Below, piece by piece: positions 11,161-22,599 of a stretch of DNA of 64,000 nt. The position numbers were made by a program, and so were the translations under genes. Origin of the DNA: Cervus elaphus (lineage: Eukaryota > Chordata > Mammalia > Artiodactyla > Cervidae); NCBI RefSeq assembly GCF_910594005.1, contig NC_057827.1, positions 5,270,001 through 5,334,000 of the forward strand. Reading direction: 5' to 3'. Numbering within the stretch: the stretch's first letter is position 1; every line of letters begins with the position of its first letter. The notes under the pieces were generated by a model that saw nothing but the letters and a program-made list of their open reading frames with translations, made no database searches and was not told where the DNA came from.

Positions 11161-11920
11161 ATTGTGATCCAGATTGAGGTAGATGTAAGTGTCCCACACA
11201 CCTTAGGTCTGACATTAGGAGGTCAAACGTTGGACTCAGTAATTAAGCTTCTACACACACAAGTTTATATATTTCTCTTGAGAATTTTTCTCATGAGAGA
11301 AAATGAAAATTTTAGACCTTTGGTTCTTCATTTATAATCTCAGTGAATTCCATCTGTATTATCAAATAATGTGAGAAGTATGAAATAATATAGTGCTCAG
11401 ATATAAGTATTAAAATTACAGAGATTCTTTAATTCAGATTTTCACAAAATCAGTGCTATTGGCATCCTGGGTCAGATTATCGATTTGTGTTGGGGCTGTT
11501 TTCTGTATTTAAGAAGATTAAGAGCAGCCTTGACATCCACCCACACCTCTCCATTGTCAGAACCTAATGTTTCTAGACATGACTAAAAGATTACTGAGGA
11601 ACAAAATTGTTCAGGATTCAAGACATGGCTTTAATTTTACAGTCTCAAAATATTTTTATAATGGTATATTTGCAGTTTGTATAAAGAATATTAAAGATAG
11701 CAAAGCTATAAATGGCACAGGTGTGTCATGAAATATTATGTATATGTTGTTATAATGAATCAGCATTATGCTACTTAATTAGAGGTAATATTAAGGTAAT
11801 ATTTAGCAAGAGGAATGGGGGAGACTGGTTTGTGAAAATAACTGTCTTAAAGCATGAAGAACACATAAAACATTTCACAGAATTCTTGTAAGTCATTTGA
11901 ATTAAACTTGTGACATGACT
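11161..11920. other. unassigned sequence, no gene seen
   Basis: AT-rich; no coding frame or repeat family recognised. It precedes the 5' UTR of the long L1. Confidence 0.45.
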
Positions 11921-12542
11921 TCACCTGCAGCTGAACAATAGAGAAGGACCAGTCAGAGCTGCCTCTTGTTCATCTACTGCCAGAGGCTAGAAAAGGCTCC
12001 TAATAGAGCCATATCTCTCATGTCCATAGCCACCAGCTTCCCTGGGTATCTGGCACCAATGGAATCCCTGCGATCCAAGCAGCCATACCACCTCCACACA
12101 CTGTCCTCACTAGGGCATACGTAAGTCAATAAGGACAGCGCCAGAAGCAGGCTCCTGTGTGTGGCACACATGCAGAGGTGGAATAAACCCACAGTTGAGC
12201 TCTAGGGGTGGAGTAACTAATGAAGAATATTGAAAAAAATTCTACCAGCTACACAAGCTGCAGATTAAATCCACAGGATCAACTAGGTAGACTGCATCTA
12301 TGGAATATATGAAAGGACAATGAATTATCTCATGAAAGAAAATGTTCTAGATCTAGCAGGTGTGGACTTCGGGGGCAAGCACGTGTGGAGTATGTCCAGA
12401 TTAGAGTTTGAGCTGTCTTCACAGAGCCTACAGAATGTCCAGAGACCAGACCACCCTAATCAGGAGGGTCCCTAGGGAAGTTGAGGTTGGCTGTGACTGA
12501 TGGCAGGGGCAAGGACAATGACAGATGAAACACTAATAAAAC

Positions 12543-12543
<1 letters not shown>

Positions 12544-12587
<44 letters not shown>
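12544..12587. repeat. (ATT)n microsatellite
   Basis: About 14 TTA trinucleotides inside the L1 5' UTR, followed by T-rich and TTTTG-rich sequence to about 12960. Confidence 0.95.
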
Positions 12588-12984
12588 GTTTTGGTTCATT
12601 TTGTTTGTTCTTTTTTAAAATTTTTGTCTGTTTTGTTTTACTTGCTATTTTCCTCAAATTGCACTCTACTTCGATTTTTTTTTTTTCTATTTTGGGTGTT
12701 AGTTTTATTTTTAATTGGTTGATTTAATTTTTGGTTACTTACATTTGTTAGGTTACACTCTTGTACTTTGTTTTCTTTGGTTCTGTTTTGGTATCTTTTT
12801 ATGTTAGTGTGTGTGAATGTTCCTTTGTTTTTGTATCTGTTTGAGTTTGCTTTTACTATTTGTCTTGGTTTTGCTTTTTGTTTAATATTCTGCTTGTGAT
12901 TTATTTTGTTGTGTGTGTGTGTGCATTTATTTTTTAAATATTGCTTTTTATTGCCTTAACAAATTGTTTGTGGGGTCCTAGTAC

Positions 12985-13608
12985 TGAGAGAGTCAATTAC
13001 TAGGCAGACTGATAACTCTAGGGTCCACAAAGAGGAGAAAAGGGTCTGGGGCTCTCGAAGTGGAGATAGGGGTCTGGAATTGTCAAGTAGGAGGAAAAGA
13101 CGAACTTTTTATCTACAATCCTTAGTCTTAGTTATTACACAAATCAGTTTAAACTTTCTACTAGGGATTATACAACAACAGTGTATCCTGCTTGAAGACA
13201 GTTTCTCCTTCCTGAAAACCTTCTGACTAATCCTGATATCTTAGAATGTATACTATGAATAGGTATGGTAGGATCTTTCTATTGCTAAATTCTAATCTTG
13301 TTATCCTAAAATGTAAATTGTGGGAGTGTGTCTGGTAAAATTTCCACAAACTTGAGGCATTCTTTGATTCATTGTAATAGCAAATTAAAAGATATATAAC
13401 TCCATTGCTAACACTAGCAAGGGGGTATTCTTTCTGCCTCCTTCTGATGTCTATATCAGAAGCGTTCCTTATCTCTTTTATATTTTAATAAACCTTTATT
13501 ACACAAAAGCTCTGGGTGATCAAGCCTCATCTCTGGCCCTGGATTAAATTCTTCTCCTCCAGAGGCCAAGAATCCCAGCATCTTTTGTGGTTCAGCAACA
13601 AACTTTCA
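12985..13608 (+). mobile_element. solo LTR, class I ERV group, inserted in L1 5' UTR
   Basis: 624 bp, TG...CA termini (TGAGAGAGTC at the start, AACAAACTTTCA at the end), flanked by a perfect 4-bp duplication GTAC (12981-12984 and 13609-13612). The right half has the order CCTCCTTCTGATGTCTATAT, then TTTAATAAACC (polyadenylation signal AATAAA at about 13487), then CAAGCCTCATCTCTGGCCCT. This is the same order as in the provirus LTRs at 35352-35841 and 39439-39969. A TATA-like ATATATAA lies near 13393. It splits L1 sequence that otherwise continues. Confidence 0.9.
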
Positions 13609-14262
13609 GTACCCTGGTCAGAAGTTGAGCCTAAAGCATCTGGGGTAGAAACATTGAGTCCAGGATACTATATCACCAGACAATTTTTGGCCCCAGAAAA
13701 TATTGATCAGTGAGAAATTTCACTAAGGCTTCCACCCATATCTAAGATCTGGCTCCACACAACTGCCTGCAGCACCCAGCATGGGACACTTAAACCAAAC
13801 AATAAGCAGGACAAGAATACAAATCTGACCATCAGCAGGCACACTGTATAAAGTAATACTAAGCCCACAGACGCCCCAAAGCACACCACCGGACATGACC
13901 TTGCCAATCAGAGGGGGAAAACTCATGTCCACCAACAAGAATGCAGGCACAAGTCCCAAACTCAAAGTCAACACAAGCCACTGGACCAAACACATCCACT
14001 GGAGACAGAGACTAGAAGCAAGAATTAAGATCCTGCAGCCCAGGGAAAGGGGATCACAAATCCACTAAGTTAGACAAAATGAAAAGACAGAGAAACACTG
14101 CAGAAGAAGGAATAAGACAAACACCCACAAAACCAAATAAGAAGGGAAGAGGTAAATTGCCTGAAAAAGAGTTCAGAGTAATGATAGTAAAGAGGATCCA
14201 ACAATCTTGAGAAAAGAATGGAGAAAACATAAAAAAAAAAAAAAAAACATTTAACAAGGACC

Positions 14263-15178
14263 TGCTGTTCAGTCAGTAAGTCATGTCCGACTCATTGTGA
14301 TCCTATGAACTGCAGCATGCCAGGCTTCCCCGTCATTCACTATCACCATGAGTTTGCTCAAACTCATGTCCATTGAGTTAGTGATGCCATCCAGCTGTCT
14401 CAGCCTCTGTCACTCCCTTCTCATTTGCCCTCAGTCTTTCCCAACATCAGGGTCTTTTCCAATGTGTTGGCTCTTCACATCAGATGACCAAAGTATTGAA
14501 GCTTCAGCACCAGACATTCCAATGAATATTCAGGGTTGATTTCCTTCAGAACGGACTGGTTTGATCTCCTTGCAGCCCAAGGGACTCTCAAGAGTCTTCT
14601 CCAGCACCACAGTTTGAAACTCCAATTCCTTGGTGTTCAACCTTCTTTATGGTCCAATTCTCACATCCATACATGACTACTGGAAAAATCATAGGTTTGA
14701 CTAGATGGATCTTTGTTAGCAAAGTGATGCCTCCAGGTTTTAATTTGGTGTCTAGGTTTGTCATAGTTGTTCCCCCAAGAAGCAAGTGTGTTTTTTTGTT
14801 GTTTTTGTTTGTTTGTTTGTTTTTGTTTTTCTTTCTTGTTTTTTTTTTTAAATTCCATGGCCACAGTCACTATCAACAGTGATTTTGGAGTCCAAGAAGA
14901 TAAAATCTGTCACTGTTTCCACTTTTGCCCCATATGTTTGCCGTGAACTGATGGGGCAAGTTGCCATGATCTTCATTTTATGAATGTTGAGTTTTAAGTC
15001 AACATTTTTTACTATCCTCTATCAAATTCATCAAAAGGATCTTTCATTCCTCTTCACTTTCTGCCATTAAAGTAGTGTCATCTGCATAACTAACTTGTTG
15101 ATATTTCTCTTGGCATTTGTTTCCAGCTTATGAGTCAACTGGCCCAGTATTTCACATGATGTACTCTGCATATAGTTA
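14263..15178 (-). mobile_element. BovB LINE, 5'-truncated, inserted in L1 ORF1
   Basis: Reverse complement of the BovB 3' half: GTTCAGTCAG terminus at 14267-14276, the usual GGTTTGATCTCCTTGCAG block at 14559-14576, ending near the RT motif region at 15178. It interrupts L1 ORF1 just after ACATTTAACAAGGACCT. A T/GTTT-rich expansion lies at 14789-14852. No clean target duplication is visible, and a little L1 sequence seems lost at the right junction. Confidence 0.9.
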
Positions 15179-17651
15179 GGTATTCATACAGTGACAAAAA
15201 AAATTACTGAAATTAAAAATACTCTAGACAGAATCAATAACAGAATAACAGAGTCATAATAAAGAAAACTGAATGAAAAAATTGAGGACAGTTTCAGAGA
15301 CCTCTCGGTCAATATTAAATACATCAACATTTGAGTCATAGGGTCCCCAGAAGAGAAATAGAAAGGGTCTGAGAAAATAATTGAAGAGATTGTTAGTCAA
15401 AATATTCCTAAAATGGGAAAATAAATAGTCAAGTGTAGGAGGCACAGAGAGTCATATATGAGATAAACCCAAGAAGAAACATTCTGTGATACATGTTAAT
15501 CAAATAAATGATAAGTAATCATTAAGAAAAAACATTAAAAACAGCAAGGGAAAAACAGCAAGTAACATATAAGGGAACCCCAATAAAATTAACAGCTAAT
15601 CTTTTAGCAGAAACTCTGCAGGCCAGAAGGGAGAGGCAGGATACCTTTAAAGCGATAAAAGGAAAAAAGGTACAACCAAGATTGGACCTCATTCATTTTC
15701 AACAGAGAAACCAAAAGCTTTACAGACAAGCAAAAGTTAAGATAAGTCGTTGGAAGTTTCTCCAGGATAGATCATGTCTGAGGTCAAAAGATGAAGTCTT
15801 AGTAAATTTAACAAAATTGAAATTGTATAAAGCATTTTTCCCAACTACAATGTTATGAGATTAGATATCAACCAAAGGAAAATAATATGTTAAAAAAAAA
15901 CCTCAAAAGTATGGAAGCTAATCCATATGGTCTGAGTAAGCAGATGATCACAGGAGAAATCAAAGAGGGAATCAAAAAATACCTAGAAATAAATGAGAAT
16001 GCAAACTAATGAATCAAAAACTATGCGATGTAACTAAAGAAATTCTAAAAGGGAACTATATGGCAATTTAATGCTGCCTCAAGAAACAAACAAGCTAAGA
16101 AAAATCAAATAAACAACCTAACTTTATACTTAAAGCAAATAAGAAGAAAAAAAAAAGTGATTCTCTGAGAAAATAAACAAAATTAATGAGCCATTATTTA
16201 GGTTCCTCAAAAACAGAGGGAGAATATTGAAATCAATGAAAGTAGAAATGGAAAAGAAATTACCATAAAGAAATACATACAATGGAGAAATACAGATAAT
16301 AATAATAGACAATCTCAAACAGCTATTTGACTAAAAATGGTACTACCTGGAAAAAATGGACAAATGTTTAGAAAAGTACAACCTACCAAGCATGAGTCAG
16401 AAAGAAATGGAAAATATGAACAGACCAATTCTGAGCAAGAAAATTGAAAGTTCAATGAAAGGTTTTCCAACAAACCAAAACTCAGGGACAGAGGACCTCA
16501 CAGGTGAATTCTATGAAAGTTTAGAGGAGAGCTAATACCTATCCTGCTCAAAACCTACCAGAAAATCACAGAGGAAGGAAAATTTCCAAACTCATTTTAT
16601 AAGGTCACCATCACCCTTATAGAAAAACCAGACAAAGTTATCACAGAAAAAAAAGAAAACTGCAGGCCAATATAACCAATGAACATATATGCAAAAAATC
16701 CTCAACAAAATTATAGCAAACAGAATCCAACAGTACACTGAAAAGATCATACATCATGATCAACTGGGCTTTATTCCACGAATGCAAAGATTCATTTGTG
16801 TACACAAATCAACCTATGTGTTACACCATATTAACGCTGAAAGATAAAAACCATATGATCATCACAATAGGTTCACAGAAAGTCTTTAACAAAATTCAAC
16901 ACCCGTTTATGATAAAAAAAAAAAAACTCTTTAAAATGTAGGCATAGGAGGAACATAACATAATAAAGCCCATATACAACAAACCCACACTCAAGCAAAA
17001 TTTTCCTTAATGGTGAAAAACTAGGAGCATTTCTTCTAAATATAGGATCATGACGAGGGTGCCCAATCAAAAGAAGGCAGAAGACCTAAACAGGCATTTC
17101 TCCAGAGAAAACATATTGATGGCTAATGAACAGATGAAAAGTTGCTCAATATCAGTCATTATTAGAGAAATACAAATGAAAACTATAATGAGGTATCACC
17201 TCACACTGGTCAGAATGGCAATCATCAAAAAATCTACAAACAATAAGTGGTGGAAAGGATGTGGAGAAAGGGGAGCCCTTTTGCATTGTTGGTGGAAATA
17301 TAATGATACAGCCACTCTGGAGAATGGTATGGTAATTCCTTTAAAAAATTAGGAATTATGATCCAGCAATTCCACCACTTGGCATATACCCTGAGGAAAC
17401 CATTATTGAAAAAGACATAATTACTTGGTTGTTCATTGAATCACTATTTAAAATCACTATAACATGGAAGCAATATAGATGTCCATGGAGAGATTAATAG
17501 ATAAAAAATATGTGGTGTATATATACAATGGAATATTACTCAGTCATAAAAGAATGGATTTGAGTCAGTTCTAATGGGGTGAATGAACCTAGAGCCTATT
17601 ATGCAGAGTGAAGTAAGTCAGAAAGAGAAAAATAAATATTGTACATTAATA

Positions 17652-17686
17652 CGTGTGTGTATGTATATGTGTGTGTGTGTGTGTAT
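17652..17686. repeat. (GT)n-rich microsatellite
   Basis: Interrupted GT dinucleotide run within the L1 3' UTR. Confidence 0.9.
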
Positions 17687-18048
17687 AATCTAGAAAGATG
17701 ATACTGATGAACCTATTTGCAGAGTAGCAGTGCATACACAGACATAGAGAGCAGACTTGTGGAGAGTGGGGAAAGAAGCAGGAGGAAAGAATTGAAAGAA
17801 TAATGTTGAAACATATACATTACCCTATGTAAAATAGATAGCCATTGGGAACTTGCTGTATGATGCAGAGAGCTCAAACATGGTGCTCTGTGACAACCTA
17901 GAGGGATGGGGTGGGGTGGGAGGTAGTAGGGAGTTTCAAGAGTGGGAGGGGGAACACATATGTACCTATAGTTCATGTTGATCTATGATAGTAACTACCA
18001 CAATATTGTAAATCAATTATCCTTCAAGTAAAAATATTTTTTAAAAAG

Positions 18049-19483
18049 GAGTAAAGCAACTATAACTATACAATACATAGTAAAGAAATAAGCATGAAGA
18101 TGTAAAATATGACATCAAAATCACAGAATTTGGGGGAGAGTAGTATAAAAATGTAAATACTTTAGCAGGTGTTTGAACATAAATGACTATCAGTTTATCC
18201 AAGTAGATATAATTATGAGTCTAAAAATATGAACTGCATAGTAACCACAAATCAAAAATCTACGATATATAAAAAACAAAAATGGAACTCAGCCATACTA
18301 CTAAAGTAAATAATCAAATCACAACAGGAGAAACAAAGAGAAGTAATGAATAGAGAAGAATTTTTTAAAAAAACTGAAAATCAAGGAATACAATTGCTAG
18401 GAGTACATAGCTATTAATATTTACACATCACTGGGCTAAGTGTCCAAATCAAAAAAAACCTAGGTGACTTATTTGGACTAAAATAAAGACTTCAATATGT
18501 TGTGTACAAAGACTGACTTTAGAGCTAAAGACACAAGCAGACTGAAAGTGAGGGGATGCAAGAGTTGGTTAATGCATGCAAATGACAAGAAATCATGAGT
18601 AGTTATACTTATTTAAGACAAAAGAGAGTTTACAACAAAGTCTATAACAAAGGGAGAAAGGGCATTCTATACTGATGAAGTGATCAATACAAGAAAAGGA
18701 TATTACATTTGGTAACATATACACATCAAATATTGGTGCACCTAAATATATAACACAAATAAAAACAGATAAGAAGTGAAAAAGTGACAATATTACTATA
18801 ATAGCAAACTACTTTAGCACCCCACTTTCACCAATTGACAGATCATCCAAACAGAAAATCAGGAAGGCAATATTGGTCCTAAATGACACAATAGACCACC
18901 TGGACTAAATTGATATCTAGGGGAAATTACATCTAAAATCAGCAGAATATGCATTGTTTTTAAGTACACAAGGAATGAGCTCCAGGATAGCTCACACACT
19001 AGGTCACAAAACATCCTCAAAAATTTTAAGAGGATAGAAATTTTATCAAGGATTTTTCTTGACCACAATGGTATTAAACTTGAAATCTACAGAAAGAAAA
19101 GAGAACAAACATGTGGAGACTAAACAACATGCTATGAAAAAACCCCATGGGTCAAAAATGAAGTAAAAGAGGAAATCAGAAAATACTTTCAGAAAAGTGA
19201 AAATTGAAACACAACACTCCAAAATTTATGGGATGCAGCAAAAGTAATTTTAAGAGGGAAGATTTTAATAATTCAGGTCTTCCTCAAGAAATCAAAAACC
19301 AACCTACTCCCATAATGAATCAGGAATAAGAACAAAGACAAAAGTCACCAGAAGAAAGGAAATGATAAGGATCAAAGAATAAATAAATAAAATAGAGATA
19401 AAAATATTAATGAAATCAATAATTAGTTTCTGGGAGGATAAACAACATTGTTAAATCTTTAGGTAGGCTCGTATAGAATAAAA
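18049..19483 (+). mobile_element. old L1 fragment, endonuclease region
   Basis: From about 18470 the order matches the L1 ORF2 endonuclease: CACAAGCAGACTGAAAGTGA (18532-18551), AGCACCCCACTTTCACCAATT (18815-18835), a TCACACACTAGGTCACAAAA block (18990-19009), TGGGATGCAGCAAAAGTAAT (19231-19250), then CTTTAGGTAGGCTCG just before the next BovB. Every frame is broken. Its continuation is not found after the BovB, so it is truncated or rearranged there. The part 18049-18470 is less certain. Confidence 0.75.
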
Positions 19484-20220
19484 TTCAGCTCAGTTCTGTT
19501 CAATCAGTCACGTCTGCTCTTTGCGACCCCATGAATTGCAGCATGCCAGGCCTCCCTGTCCATCACCAACTCCCAGAGTTTACTCAAACGCATGTCCATA
19601 GAGTCGGTGATGTGATCCAGCCATCTCATCCTCTGTCTTCCCCTGCTCCTCCTGCCCCCAATCCCTCCCAGCATCAGGGTCTTTTCCAATGAGTCAACTC
19701 TTCACATGAGGTGGCCAAATTATTGGAATTTCAGCTTCAGCATCAGTGCTTCCAATGAACTCCCAGAACTGATCTCCTTTAGGATGGACTGCTTGGATCT
19801 CCCTGCAGTCCAAGGGACTCTCAGAGTCTTCTCCAACATCACAGTTCAAAAGCATCAATTCTTTGACCCTCAGCTTTTTTGACAGTCCAACTCTTTCATC
19901 CATACATGACCACTGGAAGAACCATAGCCTTGACTAGATTGCACTTTGTTGGCAAAGTAATTTCTCTGCTTTTTAATATGCTGTCTAAGTCAGTCATAAC
20001 TTTCCTTCCAAGGAGTTAAGTGTCTTTTAATTTCATGGCTGCAATCACCATTTGCCGTGATATTGGAGCCCCAAAAATAAAGTCTGACTGTGTTTCCACT
20101 GTTTCCCCATCTATTTTCTATGAAGTGATGGGACCAGATGCCATGATCTTAGTTTTCTGAATGTTGAGCTTTAAGCCAACTTTTTCACTCTTCTCTTTCA
20201 CTTTCATCAAGAGGCTTTCT
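19484..20220 (-). mobile_element. BovB 3' segment of a 5'-inverted insertion
   Basis: Minus-strand BovB from its 3' terminus (CAGCTCAGTTCTGTTC at 19486-19501) back to a point within the ORF (CTTTCATCAAGAGGC at 20201-20215). The segment immediately right of it is BovB in the opposite orientation and covers the adjoining upstream part of the element. The pair therefore looks like one insertion with its 5' part inverted. Confidence 0.92.
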
Positions 20221-20850
20221 ACAGCAAATTTGGAAAACTCAGCAGTGGCCACAGGACTGGAAAGGGTCAGTTTTCATACCAATCCCAAAGAAAGTCAATG
20301 CCAAAGAATGCTCAAAGTACGGCACAATTACACTCTCTCACATGCTAGTAAAGTAATGATCAAAATTATCCAAGCCAGGCTTCAGCAATAAGTGAACCGT
20401 GAACTTCCAGATGTTTTCCAGCTGGTTTTAGAAAAGGCAGAGGAAGCAGAGATCAAATTGCCAACATCCGCTGGATCATCAATAAAGCAAGAGAGTTCCA
20501 GAAAAACATCTATTTCTGCTTTATTGACTATGCCAAAGCCTTTGACTGTGTGGATCACCACAAACTGTGGAAAATTCAGAAAGAGATGGGAATACCAGAC
20601 CACCTGACCTGCCTCTTGAGAAACCTGTATGCAGGTCAGGAAGCAACAGTTAGAACTGGACATGGAACAACAGACTGGTTCCAACTAGGAAAAGGAGTAC
20701 GTCAAGGCTGTATATTGTCACCTGCTTATTTAACTTATATGCAGAGTACATCATGAGAAATGCTGGGCTAGAGGAAGCACAAGCTGGAATCAAGATTGCC
20801 AGGAGAAATACCAATAACCTCAGATATGCAGATGACATCACCTTTATGGC
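20221..20850 (+). pseudogene. BovB reverse transcriptase fragment, inverted 5' segment
   Basis: Plus-strand BovB coding for part of the RT. It starts near the QQIWKTQQWP-type segment of the ORF (AATTTGGAAAACTCAGCAGT), passes the FIDYAKAFDCVDHHKLWK-like motif at about 20515-20575, and reaches the catalytic YADD box near 20823-20834. Frames shift between about 20430 and 20560, so no single frame covers it. It stops a few codons short of where the adjacent minus segment begins (CTTTATGGCA against GCCTCTTGATG), which is the order expected from twin priming. It is a dead fragment. Confidence 0.88.
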
Positions 20851-21301
20851 ATTCATTATCAGAGAAATGCAAATCAAAACCACAATGAGTTTCCACCTGA
20901 TGCCGGTCAGAATGGCTGCTATCAAAAATTCTACAAACAATAAATGCTGGAGAGGGTATGGAGAAAAGGGAACCCTCATGCACTGTTGTGGGAATGCACA
21001 CTAGTACAGACACTATGAAGAACAGTGTGGAGACTCCTTAAAAATTTGGAAATAGAACTGCCATACGACCCAGAAATCCCACTGCTGGGCATACACACCG
21101 AGGAAACCAGAATTGAAAGAGACATGTGTACCCCAATGTTCATCGCAGCACTGTTTACAATAGCCAGGACATGGAAGCAACCTGAGATGTCCATCAGCAG
21201 ATGAATGGATAAGAAAGCTGTGGTACATATACACAATGGAATATTATTCAGCTATAAAATGAATGTATTTGAATCAGTTCTAATGAGGTGGATGAAACTG
21301 G
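20851..21301 (+). mobile_element. ruminant L1 fragment, ORF2 C-terminus
   Basis: Young-looking L1 ORF2 sequence from CATTATCAGAGAAATGC to GGATGAAACTGGAG, where the BovB terminus at 21302 abuts directly. No 3' UTR or poly(A) follows. It overlaps the same ORF2 interval as the fragments at 49146-49921 and 62403-62568. One or more frameshifts (for example near 20975-21010) break the frame. Confidence 0.85.
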
Positions 21302-22590
21302 AGTTCAGTTCAGTTCAGTCACACAGTCATGTCCGACTCTTTGCAACTCCATGAACTGCAGCCCACCAAGCCTCCCTGTCCATCACCAACTCCCAGAGTC
21401 CACCCAAACCCATGTCCATCAAGTCGGTGATGCCGTCCAACCATCTCATCCTCTGTCGTCCCCTTCTCCTCCTGCCCTCACTCTTTCCCAACATCAGGAT
21501 CTTTTTAAATGAGGCAACAGTTCACATCAAGTGGCCAAAGTATTGGAGTTTCAACTTCAACATCAGTCCTTCCAATGAACGCCCAGGACTGATATCTTTT
21601 AAGATGGACTGGTTGGATCTCCTTACAGTCCAAGGCACTCTCAAGAGTCTTCTCCAAAACCACAGTTCGAAAGCATGAATTCTTCGGCGCGCTCAGCTTT
21701 CTTGACAGTCCAACTCTCACGTCCATACATGACCACTGGAAAAACCATAGCCTTGACTAGACGAACCTTTTTTGACAAAGTAATGTCTCTGCTTTTTAAT
21801 ATGCTGTCTAGGTCGGTCATAACTTTCCTTCCAATGAGTAAGCGTCTTTTAATTTCATGGCTGCAATCACCACCTGCCTTGATTTTGGAGCCCCAAAAAT
21901 AAAGTCAGCCACTGTTTCCCCATCTATTTGCCATGAAGTGATGGGACCAGATGCCATGATCTTAGTTTTCTGAATGTTGAGCTTTAAGCCAACTTCTTCA
22001 CTCTCCTCTTTCACTTCCATCAAGAGGCTCTTTAGTTCTTCTTCACTTTCTGCCATAAGGGTGGTGTCATCTGCATATCTGAGGTTATTGATGTTTCTCC
22101 TGGCAATCTTGATTCCAGCTTGTGCTTCCTCTAGCCCAGCATTTCTCATGATGTACTCCGCACATAAGTTAATTAAGCAGTTTGATAATATACAGCCTTG
22201 ACGTACTCCTTTTCCTAGTTGGAACCAGTCTGTTGTTCCATGTCCAGTTTCTAACTGTTGCTTCCTGACCTGCATATAGGTTTCTCAAGAGACAGGTCAG
22301 GTGGTCTGGTATTCCCATCTCTTTCTGAATTTTCCACAGTTTATTGTGATCCACACAGTCAAAGGCTTTGGCATAGTCAACAAAGCAGAAATAGATGTTT
22401 TTCTGGAACTCTCTTGTTTTTTCAGTGATCCAGTGGATATTGGCAATTTTATCTCTGGTTCCTCTGCCTTTTCTAAAATCAGCTTGAACATCTGGAAGTT
22501 CACAGTTCATGTTTTGCTGAAGCCTGGCTTGGAGAACTTTGAGCATACCTTTACTAGCCTGTGAGATGAGTACAATTTTGCAGTAGTTGA
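21302..22590 (-). mobile_element. BovB LINE, 5'-truncated, with RT region
   Basis: Minus-strand BovB from its terminus (GTTCAGTTCAGTTCAGTCA at 21302-21320) into the RT at about 22590, where the tandem array begins. It is among the least decayed BovB copies in the window. Both edges are sharp, but no target duplication is seen because the left flank is an L1 fragment and the right flank is array. Confidence 0.9.
21817..22590 (-). pseudogene. BovB ORF2 reverse transcriptase, one frameshift
   Basis: Two overlapping minus-strand frames cover adjacent RT blocks. The upstream one (from about 22590 to 22245) carries FVDYAKAFDCVDHNKLWK, GIPDHLTCLLRNLYAGQ and the preceding finger region. The downstream one (from about 22250 to 21817) carries LGKGVRQGCILS, the catalytic YADD, and a QIDGETVADFIF segment. 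They are separated by what looks like one extra T in the tract at 22248-22250, since other copies here read CCAGTTCTAAC. In RTE elements this protein is the RT that copies the element RNA at the target. With the frameshift, 5' truncation and missing endonuclease it cannot act. Confidence 0.85.
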
Positions 22591-22599
22591 AGCCATGTC

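Larger units (their letters stand above)
11921..18048 (+). mobile_element. ruminant L1, 5' UTR to 3' UTR, interrupted and decayed
   Basis: Reading left to right: 5' UTR (about 11921-12984 and 13609-14050), ORF1 start (about 14075-14262, ATGAAAAGACAGAGAAACAC), ORF1 continuing after a BovB insertion (15179-15770), an ORF2 endonuclease end (15770-16080), RT and thumb (16300-17045), then after an apparent internal deletion near 17050 the ORF2 C-terminus (17050-17640) and the 3' UTR to about 18048. ORF1 and ORF2 are interrupted by many stops. A solo LTR (12985-13608) and a BovB (14263-15178) are nested in it. Without these two the body is about 4.6 kb, so roughly 1.5-2 kb of the usual L1 is missing. 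The 5' edge is uncertain. Confidence 0.78.

Noticed and set aside
11974..12192. 72-codon minus-strand frame as a small gene
   Set aside because: It lies antisense in the L1 5' UTR; no domain or context supports it.
12500..12727. Leucine-rich 'membrane' frame
   Set aside because: The poly-leucine is the translation of the (ATT)n microsatellite.
13707..13995. Two overlapping hydrophobic minus-strand frames
   Set aside because: They are antisense to the L1 5' UTR and have no counterpart known to me.
20976..21236. Minus-strand frames opposite the L1 fragment
   Set aside because: They are antisense shadows of L1 ORF2; the same shadow appears opposite the copy at 49064-49417.
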